From Chloroflexota bacterium (GTDB lineage Bacteria; Chloroflexota; Anaerolineae; 4572-78; J111), in assembly GCA_020049115.1 (NCBI GenBank), contig JAIFLK010000049.1, positions 1 through 33,502 on the forward strand: DNA of 33,502 bases. The letters are read 5' to 3'. Below, one piece after another: positions 1 through 6,341 of this stretch. A program made the translations under genes and the position numbers. The notes under the pieces were generated by a model. That model did no database searches. It had not been told where the DNA came from and saw only the letters and a program-made list of their open reading frames with translations. Position 1 is the stretch's first letter. Every line of letters starts with the position of its first letter.

Positions 1-1336
1 TTTTGCCACTGAGATAATTCAACATGCCCCGTAAGCGTTTGTTATCCTTTTGCAATTCAGCCATGTCCCGCCGAAAATCCTGCCCAAAATCAGGCGCAAA
101 GGTAGAGATTTCCTCCTCAAAGCGACTCCGCAAAATGAGATACAGTGTGCCATCTTGTAACCCTTGAAAACGAATGTCCGAGCCGCCATCGGCGATTAAA
201 TCGGCCTCCAGGAGTAATTCCAGCTTACGGTGAATGTCATCATAAGACAACTCTAACCCTAACGCTTCCTTAATTTCTTTGGGTGTCCAGGTGCGTTCAT
301 GATGTTTCGTTAAATGTAATACAATATGCTTACTGTGTCTATCATTCAGGCGTGATAAATTCTTATAAATATACTCGCCCCATGTTTTGGATAATTCCGA
401 AGTGCGGCTGGTAATTTCGTAATTAACCGTATCAACCACACCGTCAACCGTTTGCAAATTTCTCCCCTTGTAATTACTTTGTACGACACAGGAGATGAAA
501 AAAGGGTCAGCCATGCACAGTTGGTTTAACATGGCCGCGCTGTCGTTGGTGATGGGTTCATTAAAGGTTTCGGCATAGCGATAAACGGCTTGCAGCCCTT
601 CATCTGGCGTAAGGTAAGGGTTCATGTACCACAAACTTAATCGCCCCGCCTCCAGATATTGGCTGGCAATTTCTAACAGCCAACTAATGTAAGAACCCGT
701 CACCAACATGGGCGCGACTTTCGACTCGACTACCGTATGGAAACTCCCTGGCATAGTGGTATCAGGCTGGCCTTCACATTTTTCATCACGGTAGATAAAT
801 TGCGCTAGATATTGAAACTCATCAATCATGACCAAAAAGCGCAGGTCATAAATGGCCGCAAAACGGTGGGGGGCATTATAGGCCGTTTCCCAGACCGCAA
901 AATAGTTGTGGCGTTCTTTTTCACGCAATAAGGTTTCTACATCGTCAACTAACCCCTTAATGGCATGAGATAGGCCATATTCCTTAATTTGTTCTAGGGT
1001 CAGCGGTTTGCGAACTAATTCCTCATCGCGCTCCAAAAATGAAATATAATGCGAGGCAAAGGTTTGGTAATAATTCCAAGCAAAATCAACATACCACACA
1101 TTACTTTCAGGCACACTGAAATAAAAGGGAATAACCTGCCCATGTTGACTCCACAGTTGATTAAAAAGCCGTTGCACAAAGGCGGTTTTGCCACTTTTGC
1201 GGCGCGCCAAAATCACCCGCGATTTGGAGAGTTTGCCAGGCATATTTGCCAACCATCGGCCAAAATTTGTAAACTCTTCCTCCCGCCCCACCAACAGGGA
1301 CGGATTACCAATTTTTTCTTCTAAGGGATATTGCAT
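1..1336 (-). CDS. AAA-type ATPase, partial (3' end outside window)
   Basis: Read on the minus strand, an open frame begins with ATG at 1336 and runs 445 codons without a stop to the window edge. The N-terminus reads MQYPLEEKIGNPSLLVGREE, the usual opening of prokaryotic AAA ATPases of the archaeal-ATPase type. A Walker A-like ARRKSGKTAF lies near residue 45, a Walker B FLVMIDEFQYL near residue 170, and a sensor-like LVTGSY near residue 205. The C-terminal part (TWTPKEIKEALGLELSYDDI) looks like a winged helix, as in this family, followed by a possible coiled coil. These proteins are mostly of unknown target. The Shine-Dalgarno AAGGAG abuts the end of an upstream palindromic repeat. The kinase gene lies about 150 bases upstream on the same strand, so co-transcription is possible. 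Family assignment is firm; function is unknown. Confidence 0.85.
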   Translation of the reverse strand, partial: MQYPLEEKIGNPSLLVGREEEFTNFGRWLANMPGKLSKSRVILARRKSGKTAFVQRLFNQLWSQHGQVIPFYFSVPESNVWYVDFAWNYYQTFASHYISFLERDEELVRKPLTLEQIKEYGLSHAIKGLVDDVETLLREKERHNYFAVWETAYNAPHRFAAIYDLRFLVMIDEFQYLAQFIYRDEKCEGQPDTTMPGSFHTVVESKVAPMLVTGSYISWLLEIASQYLEAGRLSLWYMNPYLTPDEGLQAVYRYAETFNEPITNDSAAMLNQLCMADPFFISCVVQSNYKGRNLQTVDGVVDTVNYEITSRTSELSKTWGEYIYKNLSRLNDRHSKHIVLHLTKHHERTWTPKEIKEALGLELSYDDIHRKLELLLEADLIADGGSDIRFQGLQDGTLYLILRSRFEEEISTFAPDFGQDFRRDMAELQKDNKRLRGMLNYLSGK

Positions 1337-1346
1337 GAATACTCCT

Positions 1347-1409
1347 TGGAGTCCAAATCTTTAGATTTGTTGGCGACCAACTCTGACAAATCTAAAGATT
1401 TGGACTCCA
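1347..1409. repeat. GGAGTCC-ended palindromic repeat
   Basis: Two perfect 24-base arms (1347-1370 and 1386-1409) start with TGGAGTCC and end with TGGACTCCA. Each arm also holds a smaller palindrome, CAAATCTTTAGATTTG. Other copies with the same GGAGTCC ends but different interiors lie near 12000, 15400, 23025 and inside the TACTGC MITEs. Confidence 0.85.
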
Positions 1410-1434
1410 GTTTCTGATAGTGCTGAGTATAGAA

Positions 1435-1467
1435 TCAGCGAATTATTAGCGGTAAGAATGATAACAT
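1435..1467 (-). CDS. Possible 10-residue peptide ORF downstream of the kinase
   Basis: ATG at 1467 is preceded by AAGGAG with a 7-base spacer and encodes MLSFLPLIIR then TGA. It starts 18 bases after the kinase stop. The ribosome site resembles the one in front of the AAA ATPase (AAGGAGTATTCATG against AAGGAGTAATTTCATG), so it may be a leader peptide or the old 5' end of the ATPase gene displaced by the palindrome. Too short to be trusted as a gene. Confidence 0.25.
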   Translation of the reverse strand: MLSFLPLIIR

Positions 1468-1484
1468 GAAATTACTCCTTGTTT

Positions 1485-2879
1485 TTACGAAACAAACTGT
1501 ATATATGCCGCGCGGCCATGCGGCGGATTAAAGAGGAGGCGCGCCCCGTCCACTAAAGGGACTTCTTGCTGTATACGGATAGATTGCGGCGAACCGTAAG
1601 GCGGGAAATAGAGCAGATTGGGCAGGGCTAGATTTTGTAATAGCCATGTTTTTTGTTTATGCTGATATTTTAGCCGCGCGGCGGCAATAACAGTATTAAG
1701 CCCTGGGCTAGGGGGTTGCGTGGGGTCAACATGCCAGAGTTGTAAGGTACGGTCAGGTTGCCCCACCCAAACATAGCCCCGTTCCCCCTGATACATGCCT
1801 GGCTGACCTGACCAGGGTTTGTAAAAATAAAAAAGAGGTAACTTCGCATAGCGAGTAACTATCGTCCCACAATGACACCTTAATGGCTGTTTGAACGAAA
1901 AAACGAACGCGCCAAAGGGACATTTCGGGTTATCACACATCACTAAACTATCTTTCATTCGGCCCAATTCGCGCTCCCAATAAGCGGCGGCAGGGCGTTT
2001 GGCAGGCTGATGTAAGCCTTCAATGAAGGCCGCTTCAATCAATTTGGCAACGGCGGGCGTAAAGACATCTTGATAACGAATCTTTAAGTCGGCGGGGCGG
2101 TTGGAGGTGTCGGTGGGATGTTCAATGAAGAGAGCCTGCTCGCCCAAACTGAGGGCTTCATCTAACGCGGGGTCGCTGTCATGAATTTTGGGGCCGAGCA
2201 GGGGGTGGCGTAACAATAATAGCCAATAAATCAGCGTGGCGAGGGCATGTAAATCGGTGCTGGCGGAGGGAGAGGCTTTAACATGCGGCGAGGTAAGTTG
2301 CGCTGCCAATTCAGGGGCCATGCATTTGGACGTGCCTAGCACTTGGGGCGGCAAAAAATCGGGGACAACCAAGCCGTCACAATCAATCAACATGAGGCTG
2401 TCGGTGGCGGGGTCAACCAGAAAATTACGAAAAGATAGGTCAGAGTGACACAGGCCGCGAAAGTGCATCCGCCTAACAGTTTGTGCCATTTTGATGGCTA
2501 AGGTCAGATAATTTGACCATTGCCCCAATTTGGCCGCGCCATGTTTTTTCGCCACCACCTGCCGTTGTTTCGCGCCCAAAAACCATTGCAACTCCAATGA
2601 ACCCTGCGGGGCGCGCTCCATGAGCAGCCCCAATTGGGGCTGTTTGACAATCATTTTCGGCCAAGCAAATAAACTGTCCCAATAGGGTTCAGATTGCACG
2701 ATGTTATATTGCGGACTGATAATTTTTTGCAAGGCCGCTTCCCGTTGTGGCTCCACCGTTTTATAGAGTTTGACCACATATTGCCCCGCTTTATCCCAAT
2801 AAAGCAACCCCTCGCCGCCCTCAGCAAAGGGTTGGTCATCACATTCAATTTTTGAGCCGTCAGCGAGAGTGCAAATCAT
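1485..2879 (-). CDS. Protein kinase-like protein with C-terminal zinc ribbon
   Basis: 464 residues. The N-terminal half is a eukaryotic-type kinase fold: glycine-rich loop FAEGGEGLLY (18-27), candidate ATP-binding lysine K37 in YVVKLYK, catalytic loop HSDLSFRN (145-152), and a metal-binding motif DCDG (166-169) in place of DFG, followed by MAPE (187-190) in place of APE. After the kinase domain comes a four-cysteine zinc ribbon (C315, C320, C335, C337) and a C-terminal beta-rich domain. Kinases with the HSD/DCDG pattern often sit beside VWA and PP2C proteins in TerY-type phosphorylation triads, but neither partner is seen here. Its start codon overlaps the stop of a 40-codon gene (ATGA), so translation is probably coupled. 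Kinase-like fold is confident; substrate is unknown. Confidence 0.85.
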   Translation of the reverse strand: MICTLADGSKIECDDQPFAEGGEGLLYWDKAGQYVVKLYKTVEPQREAALQKIISPQYNIVQSEPYWDSLFAWPKMIVKQPQLGLLMERAPQGSLELQWFLGAKQRQVVAKKHGAAKLGQWSNYLTLAIKMAQTVRRMHFRGLCHSDLSFRNFLVDPATDSLMLIDCDGLVVPDFLPPQVLGTSKCMAPELAAQLTSPHVKASPSASTDLHALATLIYWLLLLRHPLLGPKIHDSDPALDEALSLGEQALFIEHPTDTSNRPADLKIRYQDVFTPAVAKLIEAAFIEGLHQPAKRPAAAYWERELGRMKDSLVMCDNPKCPFGAFVFSFKQPLRCHCGTIVTRYAKLPLFYFYKPWSGQPGMYQGERGYVWVGQPDRTLQLWHVDPTQPPSPGLNTVIAAARLKYQHKQKTWLLQNLALPNLLYFPPYGSPQSIRIQQEVPLVDGARLLFNPPHGRAAYIQFVS

Positions 2880-2998
2880 GGTAACGGTTGATTACAAGTT
2901 TTGCCTGCAATCTCCAAAGTAAAGGCTTTACCAAACGGTTCTACGGTCATCGTGGGTGGAACTTCGCGCATTTCGTGGCGATTTAATTTCAGTGACAT
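2876..2998 (-). CDS. Small 40-residue protein, coupled to the kinase gene
   Basis: Not recognised. ATG at 2998 is preceded by AGGAG with an 11-base gap. It encodes MSLKLNRHEMREVPPTMTVE followed by a short stretch ending AGKTCNQPLP. Its TGA overlaps the ATG of the kinase gene as ATGA, typical of translational coupling. A good sigma-70 promoter lies just upstream, so this is the first gene of the transcript. There is no membrane segment or signal peptide. It could be a regulator or ligand of the kinase, or a remnant of a larger partner. Promoter, ribosome site and coupling argue that it is translated; the function is open. Confidence 0.6.
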   Translation of the reverse strand: MSLKLNRHEMREVPPTMTVEPFGKAFTLEIAGKTCNQPLP

Positions 2999-3034
2999 AA
3001 TGAGTAAGCTCCTATGGTTTAATAAGATGAATGA

Positions 3035-3070
3035 CTAGAAAAATTCTAGGCTAAAAAGGGGAGATGTCAA
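3035..3070 (-). promoter_or_regulatory. Sigma-70 promoter with overlapping palindromic operator
   Basis: On the minus strand TTGACA (3070-3065) and TAGAAT (3048-3043) are separated by 16 bases, giving a start near 3036 and a leader of about 38 bases before the ATG at 2998. The sequence CTAGAA-AAA-TTCTAG (3035-3049) is a perfect 6+3+6 palindrome over the -10 box and the start point, so it is placed like a repressor operator. Confidence 0.65.
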
Positions 3071-3088
3071 ATAAAATGTATTTAATAT

Positions 3089-3275
3089 ACTACAACGGAT
3101 TTATACTGCATATCAAATGAAAACTACACTTTCGGCGCAGGAGTCCGCAATTATTTGCGGGCTATCCGCAAAGGATTGCGGACTCCTGCCAAAAAGTGTA
3201 ACTCTCAAATAAAACGCAGTATAGGAGGGAACGGATTTTTGGCGGCTATCCGTTTATTTCTTAATCCGTTGTAGT
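3089..3275. repeat. Palindrome (ACTACAACGGATT) interrupted by a TACTGC MITE
   Basis: The outer arms ACTACAACGGATT (3089-3101) and AATCCGTTGTAGT (3263-3275) are perfect. The TACTGC MITE (3104-3221) sits inside with TA on both sides. Taking out the MITE leaves a shorter palindrome with inner ACGGAT/ATCCGT pairs. Together with flanking AT-rich sequence this fills the gap between the kinase operon and xisH. Confidence 0.8.
3104..3221. mobile_element. TACTGC MITE, copy 1 (118 bp)
   Basis: Ends are TACTGC and GCAGTA, with subterminal arms CAAATGAAAACTACACTTT and AAGTGTAACTCTCAAAT, flanked by TA (3102-3103 and 3222-3223). The centre holds a GGAGTCCGCAAT / ATTGCGGACTCC palindrome. No coding capacity. 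TA duplication is the habit of IS630/Tc1-mariner transposases, which would have to act in trans. Confidence 0.75.
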
Positions 3276-3311
3276 GTTATTACGGTGGCGGGGCTACCAC
3301 TCAAGTATCGT

Positions 3312-3339
3312 TTGACATGCCCCTTAGCCTGACTATAAT
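3312..3339 (+). promoter_or_regulatory. Near-consensus sigma-70 promoter of xisH copy 1
   Basis: TTGACA (3312-3317) and TATAAT (3334-3339) with a 16-base spacer. The xisH ATG starts 8 bases after the -10 box, so transcription would begin at or next to the ATG and the message should be leaderless. The same arrangement is repeated before the second copy. Confidence 0.75.
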
Positions 3340-3346
3340 TGAGGAC

Positions 3347-3760
3347 ATGGCAAAAGATAAAATTCATGACCAAGTGAAACATGCGTTAATTAAAGATGGC
3401 TGGACGATTACGGATGACCCGTATACGATTGAGTTTGAAGAGATTACGGTTTATGCTGATTTTGGGGCGGAAAAGTTATTGGCTTGTCAGCGAGGCTCAA
3501 CCAAAATTGTGGTTGAGGCCAAAAGTTTTATTAGTCGTTCACCTGTATCTGACTTAGAAAAAGCTTTGGGGCAATACAATGTATATCAAGTTTGGTTAGC
3601 CGAAATTGAACCTGACCGCCAACTTCATTTAGCGATTGATGAAACCATTTACCGCCAATTTTTTAGCAAAAAAGCGATTCAACTGATTATTCAGGCATAC
3701 AACGTTAAGATAATTGTGGTTGACCTTAACCAGGAGGAAATTATGTTATGGACAAGTTAA
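3347..3760 (+). CDS. xisH: XisH family protein, copy 1
   Basis: 137 residues from ATG 3347, reading MAKDKIHDQVKHALIKDGW at the N-terminus, the typical opening of XisH. XisH was named as an fdxN-element excision controlling factor in heterocystous cyanobacteria; its family has a PD-(D/E)XK nuclease-like fold. Here the acidic residue is in YADFGAE and the E-x-K pair in VVEAKSF, followed by SPVSDLEKALGQY. An ATG 30 bases earlier (3317) is rejected because it lies in the -35 box. The stop overlaps xisI by 13 bases, so the two are translated together. Where no excised element is present, as here, the actual role of XisH/XisI is not established. Confidence 0.9.
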   Translation: MAKDKIHDQVKHALIKDGWTITDDPYTIEFEEITVYADFGAEKLLACQRGSTKIVVEAKSFISRSPVSDLEKALGQYNVYQVWLAEIEPDRQLHLAIDETIYRQFFSKKAIQLIIQAYNVKIIVVDLNQEEIMLWTS

Positions 3761-4089
3761 GCCGCTACCGCCAAATTATTAAACAAATTCTACTCCAACA
3801 CATCGAAATTTTACAACGCCGTCCCATTTCAGGCTTAGATAAAGAAGTGGTCTTTGATGAAGCACGTGACCATTATTTATTGTATAAAGTGGGGTGGACT
3901 CAACAGGGGCGAGTTGATGCCCCCACAATTTATGTTCGGTTGCGTAATGAAAAATTTTGGATAGAAGTGGATTGGACGGAGGACGGCATTGCTACTGATT
4001 TGTTAGAGGCAGGCGTGCCTAAAGAGGATATTGTGTTGGCTTTTCAAATCCCCACCATGCGCCAATATACGGAATTTGCGGTGGCGTAA
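3748..4089 (+). CDS. xisI: XisI family protein, copy 1
   Basis: 113 residues starting MDKLSRYRQIIKQILLQHIE, the standard XisI N-terminus, and ending with WTEDGIATDLLEAGVPKEDI and an IPTMRQYTEFAVA-type tail, also conserved in the family. The Shine-Dalgarno AGGAGG lies inside the end of xisH. XisI is the usual partner of XisH and is always encoded next to it. A rho-independent terminator follows directly, so the module is a closed two-gene transcription unit. Family identity is clear; molecular function is not known. Confidence 0.9.
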   Translation: MDKLSRYRQIIKQILLQHIEILQRRPISGLDKEVVFDEARDHYLLYKVGWTQQGRVDAPTIYVRLRNEKFWIEVDWTEDGIATDLLEAGVPKEDIVLAFQIPTMRQYTEFAVA

Positions 4090-4090
4090 T

Positions 4091-4123
4091 AAAAAAGCCT
4101 CATTGACTCTATGAGGCTTTTTT
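4091..4123 (+). terminator. Rho-independent terminator after xisI copy 1
   Basis: Arms AAAAAAGCCTCAT (4091-4103) and ATGAGGCTTTTTT (4111-4123) are perfect, with a 7-base loop and a T tract. Placed 1 base after the xisI stop codon. Confidence 0.9.
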
Positions 4124-4126
4124 TGT

Positions 4127-4154
4127 TTGACATGCCCCTTAGCCTGACTATAAT
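4127..4154 (+). promoter_or_regulatory. Duplicated promoter of xisH copy 2
   Basis: TTGACA (4127-4132), 16-base spacer, TATAAT (4149-4154); identical to the promoter of the first module. The ATG of the second xisH is again 8 bases after the -10 box, so the leaderless layout was copied with the gene. Confidence 0.75.
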
Positions 4155-4161
4155 TGAGGGC

Positions 4162-4749
4162 ATGGCAAAAGATAAAATTCATGACCAAGTGAAACATGCC
4201 CTCATCAAAGATGGCTGGACGATTACGGATGACCCGTATACCTTGAAATATGGCACCGATAATAGTTACCCTGACTTCGCGGCTGAACGTACTGGATTGT
4301 TCATTTAGTTTTTAGTACATGGTCAGACAAGAATGTCCGACCTACCAACGGTAGAACAGACATTCTTGTCTGTTCGGATATACCCAACGGTAGAACAGAC
4401 ATTCTTGTCTGTTCGGATATACTAGAAATTAAGTGAACAGTCCACTACTATGACCGCGCAGAAAGGAGAGGAAAAAATTCTAGTAGAGGTCAAAAGTTTT
4501 ATTGGCATCTCAGGTTTGCATGATTTTGAAGTGGCTTTGGGTAAATATACCCTGTACTTAACCGTATTGCGTAAACGTAAGTTAAATTATGTTCTCTGTG
4601 TGGCCATTGATGAGAAAGCTTACAAAAGTACCTTTCAACGCCCCATGATTCAATTAGCCGTTGAGGAACATCAGATTCCGCTTATCGTTACTAATCTTAA
4701 TCAAGAGGAGGTTATAAAATGGATAAATTATCCCACTATCGCACCGTAA
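4162..4749 (+). pseudogene. xisH: xisH copy 2, interrupted by a MITE
   Basis: ATG 4162 opens MAKDKIHDQVKHALIKDGW and continues to YPDFAAER, then meets a stop (4306-4308) inside a 154-bp MITE. The rest of the protein resumes after the MITE as MTAQKGEEKILVEVKSF and runs to 4749. Deleting the MITE and one copy of its TA target (156 bases, 52 codons) joins AAER-T-MTAQKGEEK in frame, which matches the XisH family. The break falls between the PD motif and the E-x-K motif of the nuclease-like core, so neither half can be active alone. The 3' half has an ATG at 4450 but no ribosome site. Its final codons overlap xisI copy 2. Confidence 0.9.
4292..4445 (+). mobile_element. GTGGACTGTTCA MITE inside xisH copy 2 (154 bp)
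   Basis: Ends CTGGATTGTTCA and TGAACAGTCCAC form the terminal inverted repeat; TA flanks both sides (4290-4291 and 4446-4447). Inside are AGACAAGAATGTC-type palindromes and a 39-bp tandem duplication (4345-4383 and 4384-4422). No coding capacity. Other copies: 22812-22979 (inverted) and 33416 to the window end. The TA target suggests an IS630/Tc1-mariner-type transposase acting in trans. Confidence 0.85.
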
Positions 4750-5063
4750 TTAAACGATTGCTGGCAGAATATGAACGGCTAGGCGGGAGTACCGCCCCTG
4801 ATGATTTGGTGGTAGACCATGCCATGTTTGATGATGAGCATAATCGCTACATTTTATTAAGAACAGGTTGGTGGGAAGAAAAACGGGTGAATGCGGCGGC
4901 CTTATATCTGCGCTTGCATAACGATAAAATCTACATTGAAGAGGATTGGACGGAGGATGGCATTGCCGCCGATTTGTTAGAGGCAGGGGTGCCGCGTGAG
5001 GATATTGTGTTGGCCTTCCATCCGCCTGAAATGCGTCAATATACGGAATTTGCGGTAGCGTAA
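4719..5063 (+). CDS. xisI: XisI family protein, copy 2
   Basis: 114 residues starting MDKLSHYRTVIKRLLAEYER and ending MRQYTEFAVA like copy 1. Between these ends it differs clearly from copy 1, so the duplication is not recent over its whole length. AGGAGG with an 8-base gap precedes the ATG and lies within the end of the broken xisH. The gene is intact, so XisI could still be made if the transcript reads through the MITE. A terminator follows at once. Whether it works without its own XisH, or with the XisH of copy 1, cannot be told from sequence. Confidence 0.88.
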   Translation: MDKLSHYRTVIKRLLAEYERLGGSTAPDDLVVDHAMFDDEHNRYILLRTGWWEEKRVNAAALYLRLHNDKIYIEEDWTEDGIAADLLEAGVPREDIVLAFHPPEMRQYTEFAVA

Positions 5064-5068
5064 TAGAA

Positions 5069-5100
5069 ACAGCCCTGAGTTAACATTCAGGGCTGTCTTT
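5069..5100 (+). terminator. Rho-independent terminator after xisI copy 2
   Basis: Arms ACAGCCCTGA (5069-5078) and TCAGGGCTGT (5087-5096) followed by CTTTATT. Closes the second module. Confidence 0.8.
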
Positions 5101-5187
5101 ATTACGCCACCTCCAACTCATCCCGTACCAACTGGTCGGTGAATTTGCCCCACTTCATAAAATGGCTACAATTCGTAGAATATAAGT

Positions 5188-5220
5188 AGACCTCACAGGT
5201 TTTTAAAACCTGTGAGGTCT
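5188..5220. repeat. ACCTCACAGGTTTT palindrome
   Basis: AGACCTCACAGGTTTT pairs with its complement ending CTGTGAGGTCT. Related palindromes lie between urtB and urtC (9873-9907) and between ureA and ureB (13240-13272). The stretch 5101-5187 before it shows no gene; a minus-strand MKWGKFTDQLVRDELEVA frame there looks like a leftover C-terminus. Confidence 0.75.
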
Positions 5221-5260
5221 GCACTCAAGTTTATATTTCTGACAAAGGAGTCTTTTTAGC

Positions 5261-6262
5261 ATGAATGACCGAGTTGCATTATATTTACAAGATGCCCATG
5301 ATTTACGGGAGGGCATGAAATTGGCGCAGTATGCCGAGAAGCATGGCTTTGAGGCCGTTTGGCAGGCCGAGAGCCGTTTAGTGCGGGATGCCATTGTCCC
5401 GATGGCCGCGTTCGCGGCGGTGACGGAACGAATTAAAATTGGCTCAGGCGTGATTAACAATTGGACGCGTAATATTGGGTTATTAGCGGCCACGTTTCTG
5501 ACGCTGGATGACCTTGCGCCTGACCGTATTATCTGCGGGATTGGGGCTTGGTGGGACCCGTTGGCGGCGAATGTGGGCATTACGCGCCGTAAGCCATTGT
5601 TAGCCATGCAAGAAACCATTGAAGTGATGCGCCGTTTATTACGCATGGAGCGCGTCACTTTTGACGGTGAGTTTCATCATGTGAAGAATATTGAGCTAGA
5701 TGTCGTGCATGGTCGGCGCGAACCGCGTCATGTGCAGATGATGATTGGCGCGACGGGCCCGAAAATGATGGAATTGACGGGCGAAATTGCCGATGGCGCG
5801 GTCTTAAATTATTGCGTTGCGCCTGATTACAATATTGAAGCCCTAGAGCAACTCACTACGGGCGCGGCGCGGGCAGGGCGCACTCTGGCCGAGATTGACC
5901 GCCCACAATTGATTGTCTGCTCGGTGGATAACGATAAGGCGAAGGCTCTGGACGGGGCGCGGGCGTTATTGACCCAATATCTGGCGCAGCAGCCACATAT
6001 TGCCAAAGCGAGTAATGTGAGCGAGGATATTGTGAAAAGTATCCAAAATATTCTCGGCTGGCCTGCCACCAAAGAGCAAATTAAAGCGGCCATGCCTCTC
6101 GTGCCTGACGATTTAGTACAACGTATTACGGCCAGTGGCACGCCCGAAGAGGTCAAAGCCAAAGTCCGCGAATATGTGGCGAATGGCTGCACCTGCCCCA
6201 TTCTTTACCCCCTCGGCGACCCCTATTTGATGATTGAAGTTTTCTCTGACGGATACAATTAA
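5261..6262 (+). CDS. LLM-class flavin-dependent oxidoreductase
   Basis: 333 residues, the normal length of the bacterial luciferase-like monooxygenase family. The N-terminal beta strand and helix ([20 protein letters not shown]), the IKIGSGVIN strand with NWTRN, and the [18 protein letters not shown] region are family signatures; a TIM-barrel fold binding FMN or F420 is expected. Many Chloroflexota members are F420-dependent, but cofactor and substrate cannot be read from this sequence. AAGGAG 11 bases before ATG 5261 supports the start. It lies 80 bases before the YqeB-like gene, with a palindromic repeat between them. It is upstream of and on the same strand as the urea operon but a strong internal promoter separates them. 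Confidence 0.88.
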   Translation: MNDRVALYLQDAHDLREGMKLAQYAEKHGFEAVWQAESRLVRDAIVPMAAFAAVTERIKIGSGVINNWTRNIGLLAATFLTLDDLAPDRIICGIGAWWDPLAANVGITRRKPLLAMQETIEVMRRLLRMERVTFDGEFHHVKNIELDVVHGRREPRHVQMMIGATGPKMMELTGEIADGAVLNYCVAPDYNIEALEQLTTGAARAGRTLAEIDRPQLIVCSVDNDKAKALDGARALLTQYLAQQPHIAKASNVSEDIVKSIQNILGWPATKEQIKAAMPLVPDDLVQRITASGTPEEVKAKVREYVANGCTCPILYPLGDPYLMIEVFSDGYN

Positions 6263-6266
6263 AAAA

Positions 6267-6336
6267 ATGAGAAGTGAGAAATAAGAAATAAAAATTTCTC
6301 ACTTCTCATTTTTCACTCTCATTTCTCACTTCTCAT
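6267..6336. repeat. GAGAAGTGAGAAAT palindrome with extra direct copy
   Basis: The 16-base arms 6267-6282 and 6294-6309 are perfectly complementary, and the right arm is repeated directly at 6321-6336. The repeat ends 5 bases before the first conserved codon of the next gene and leaves no ribosome site there. Confidence 0.85.
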
Positions 6337-6341
6337 TTCTC

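Noticed and set aside
1049-1324. Plus-strand ORF of 91 codons
   Set aside because: Antisense to the conserved Walker A region of the AAA ATPase; low-complexity basic product.
4450-4749. Second half of xisH copy 2 as an independent gene
   Set aside because: No ribosome site, and the rejoined frame matches a full XisH; treated as part of the interrupted gene.
5101-5160. Minus-strand MKWGKFTDQLVRDELEVA frame
   Set aside because: Only 18 codons without a ribosome site; could be the remnant of a lost gene but nothing supports translation.
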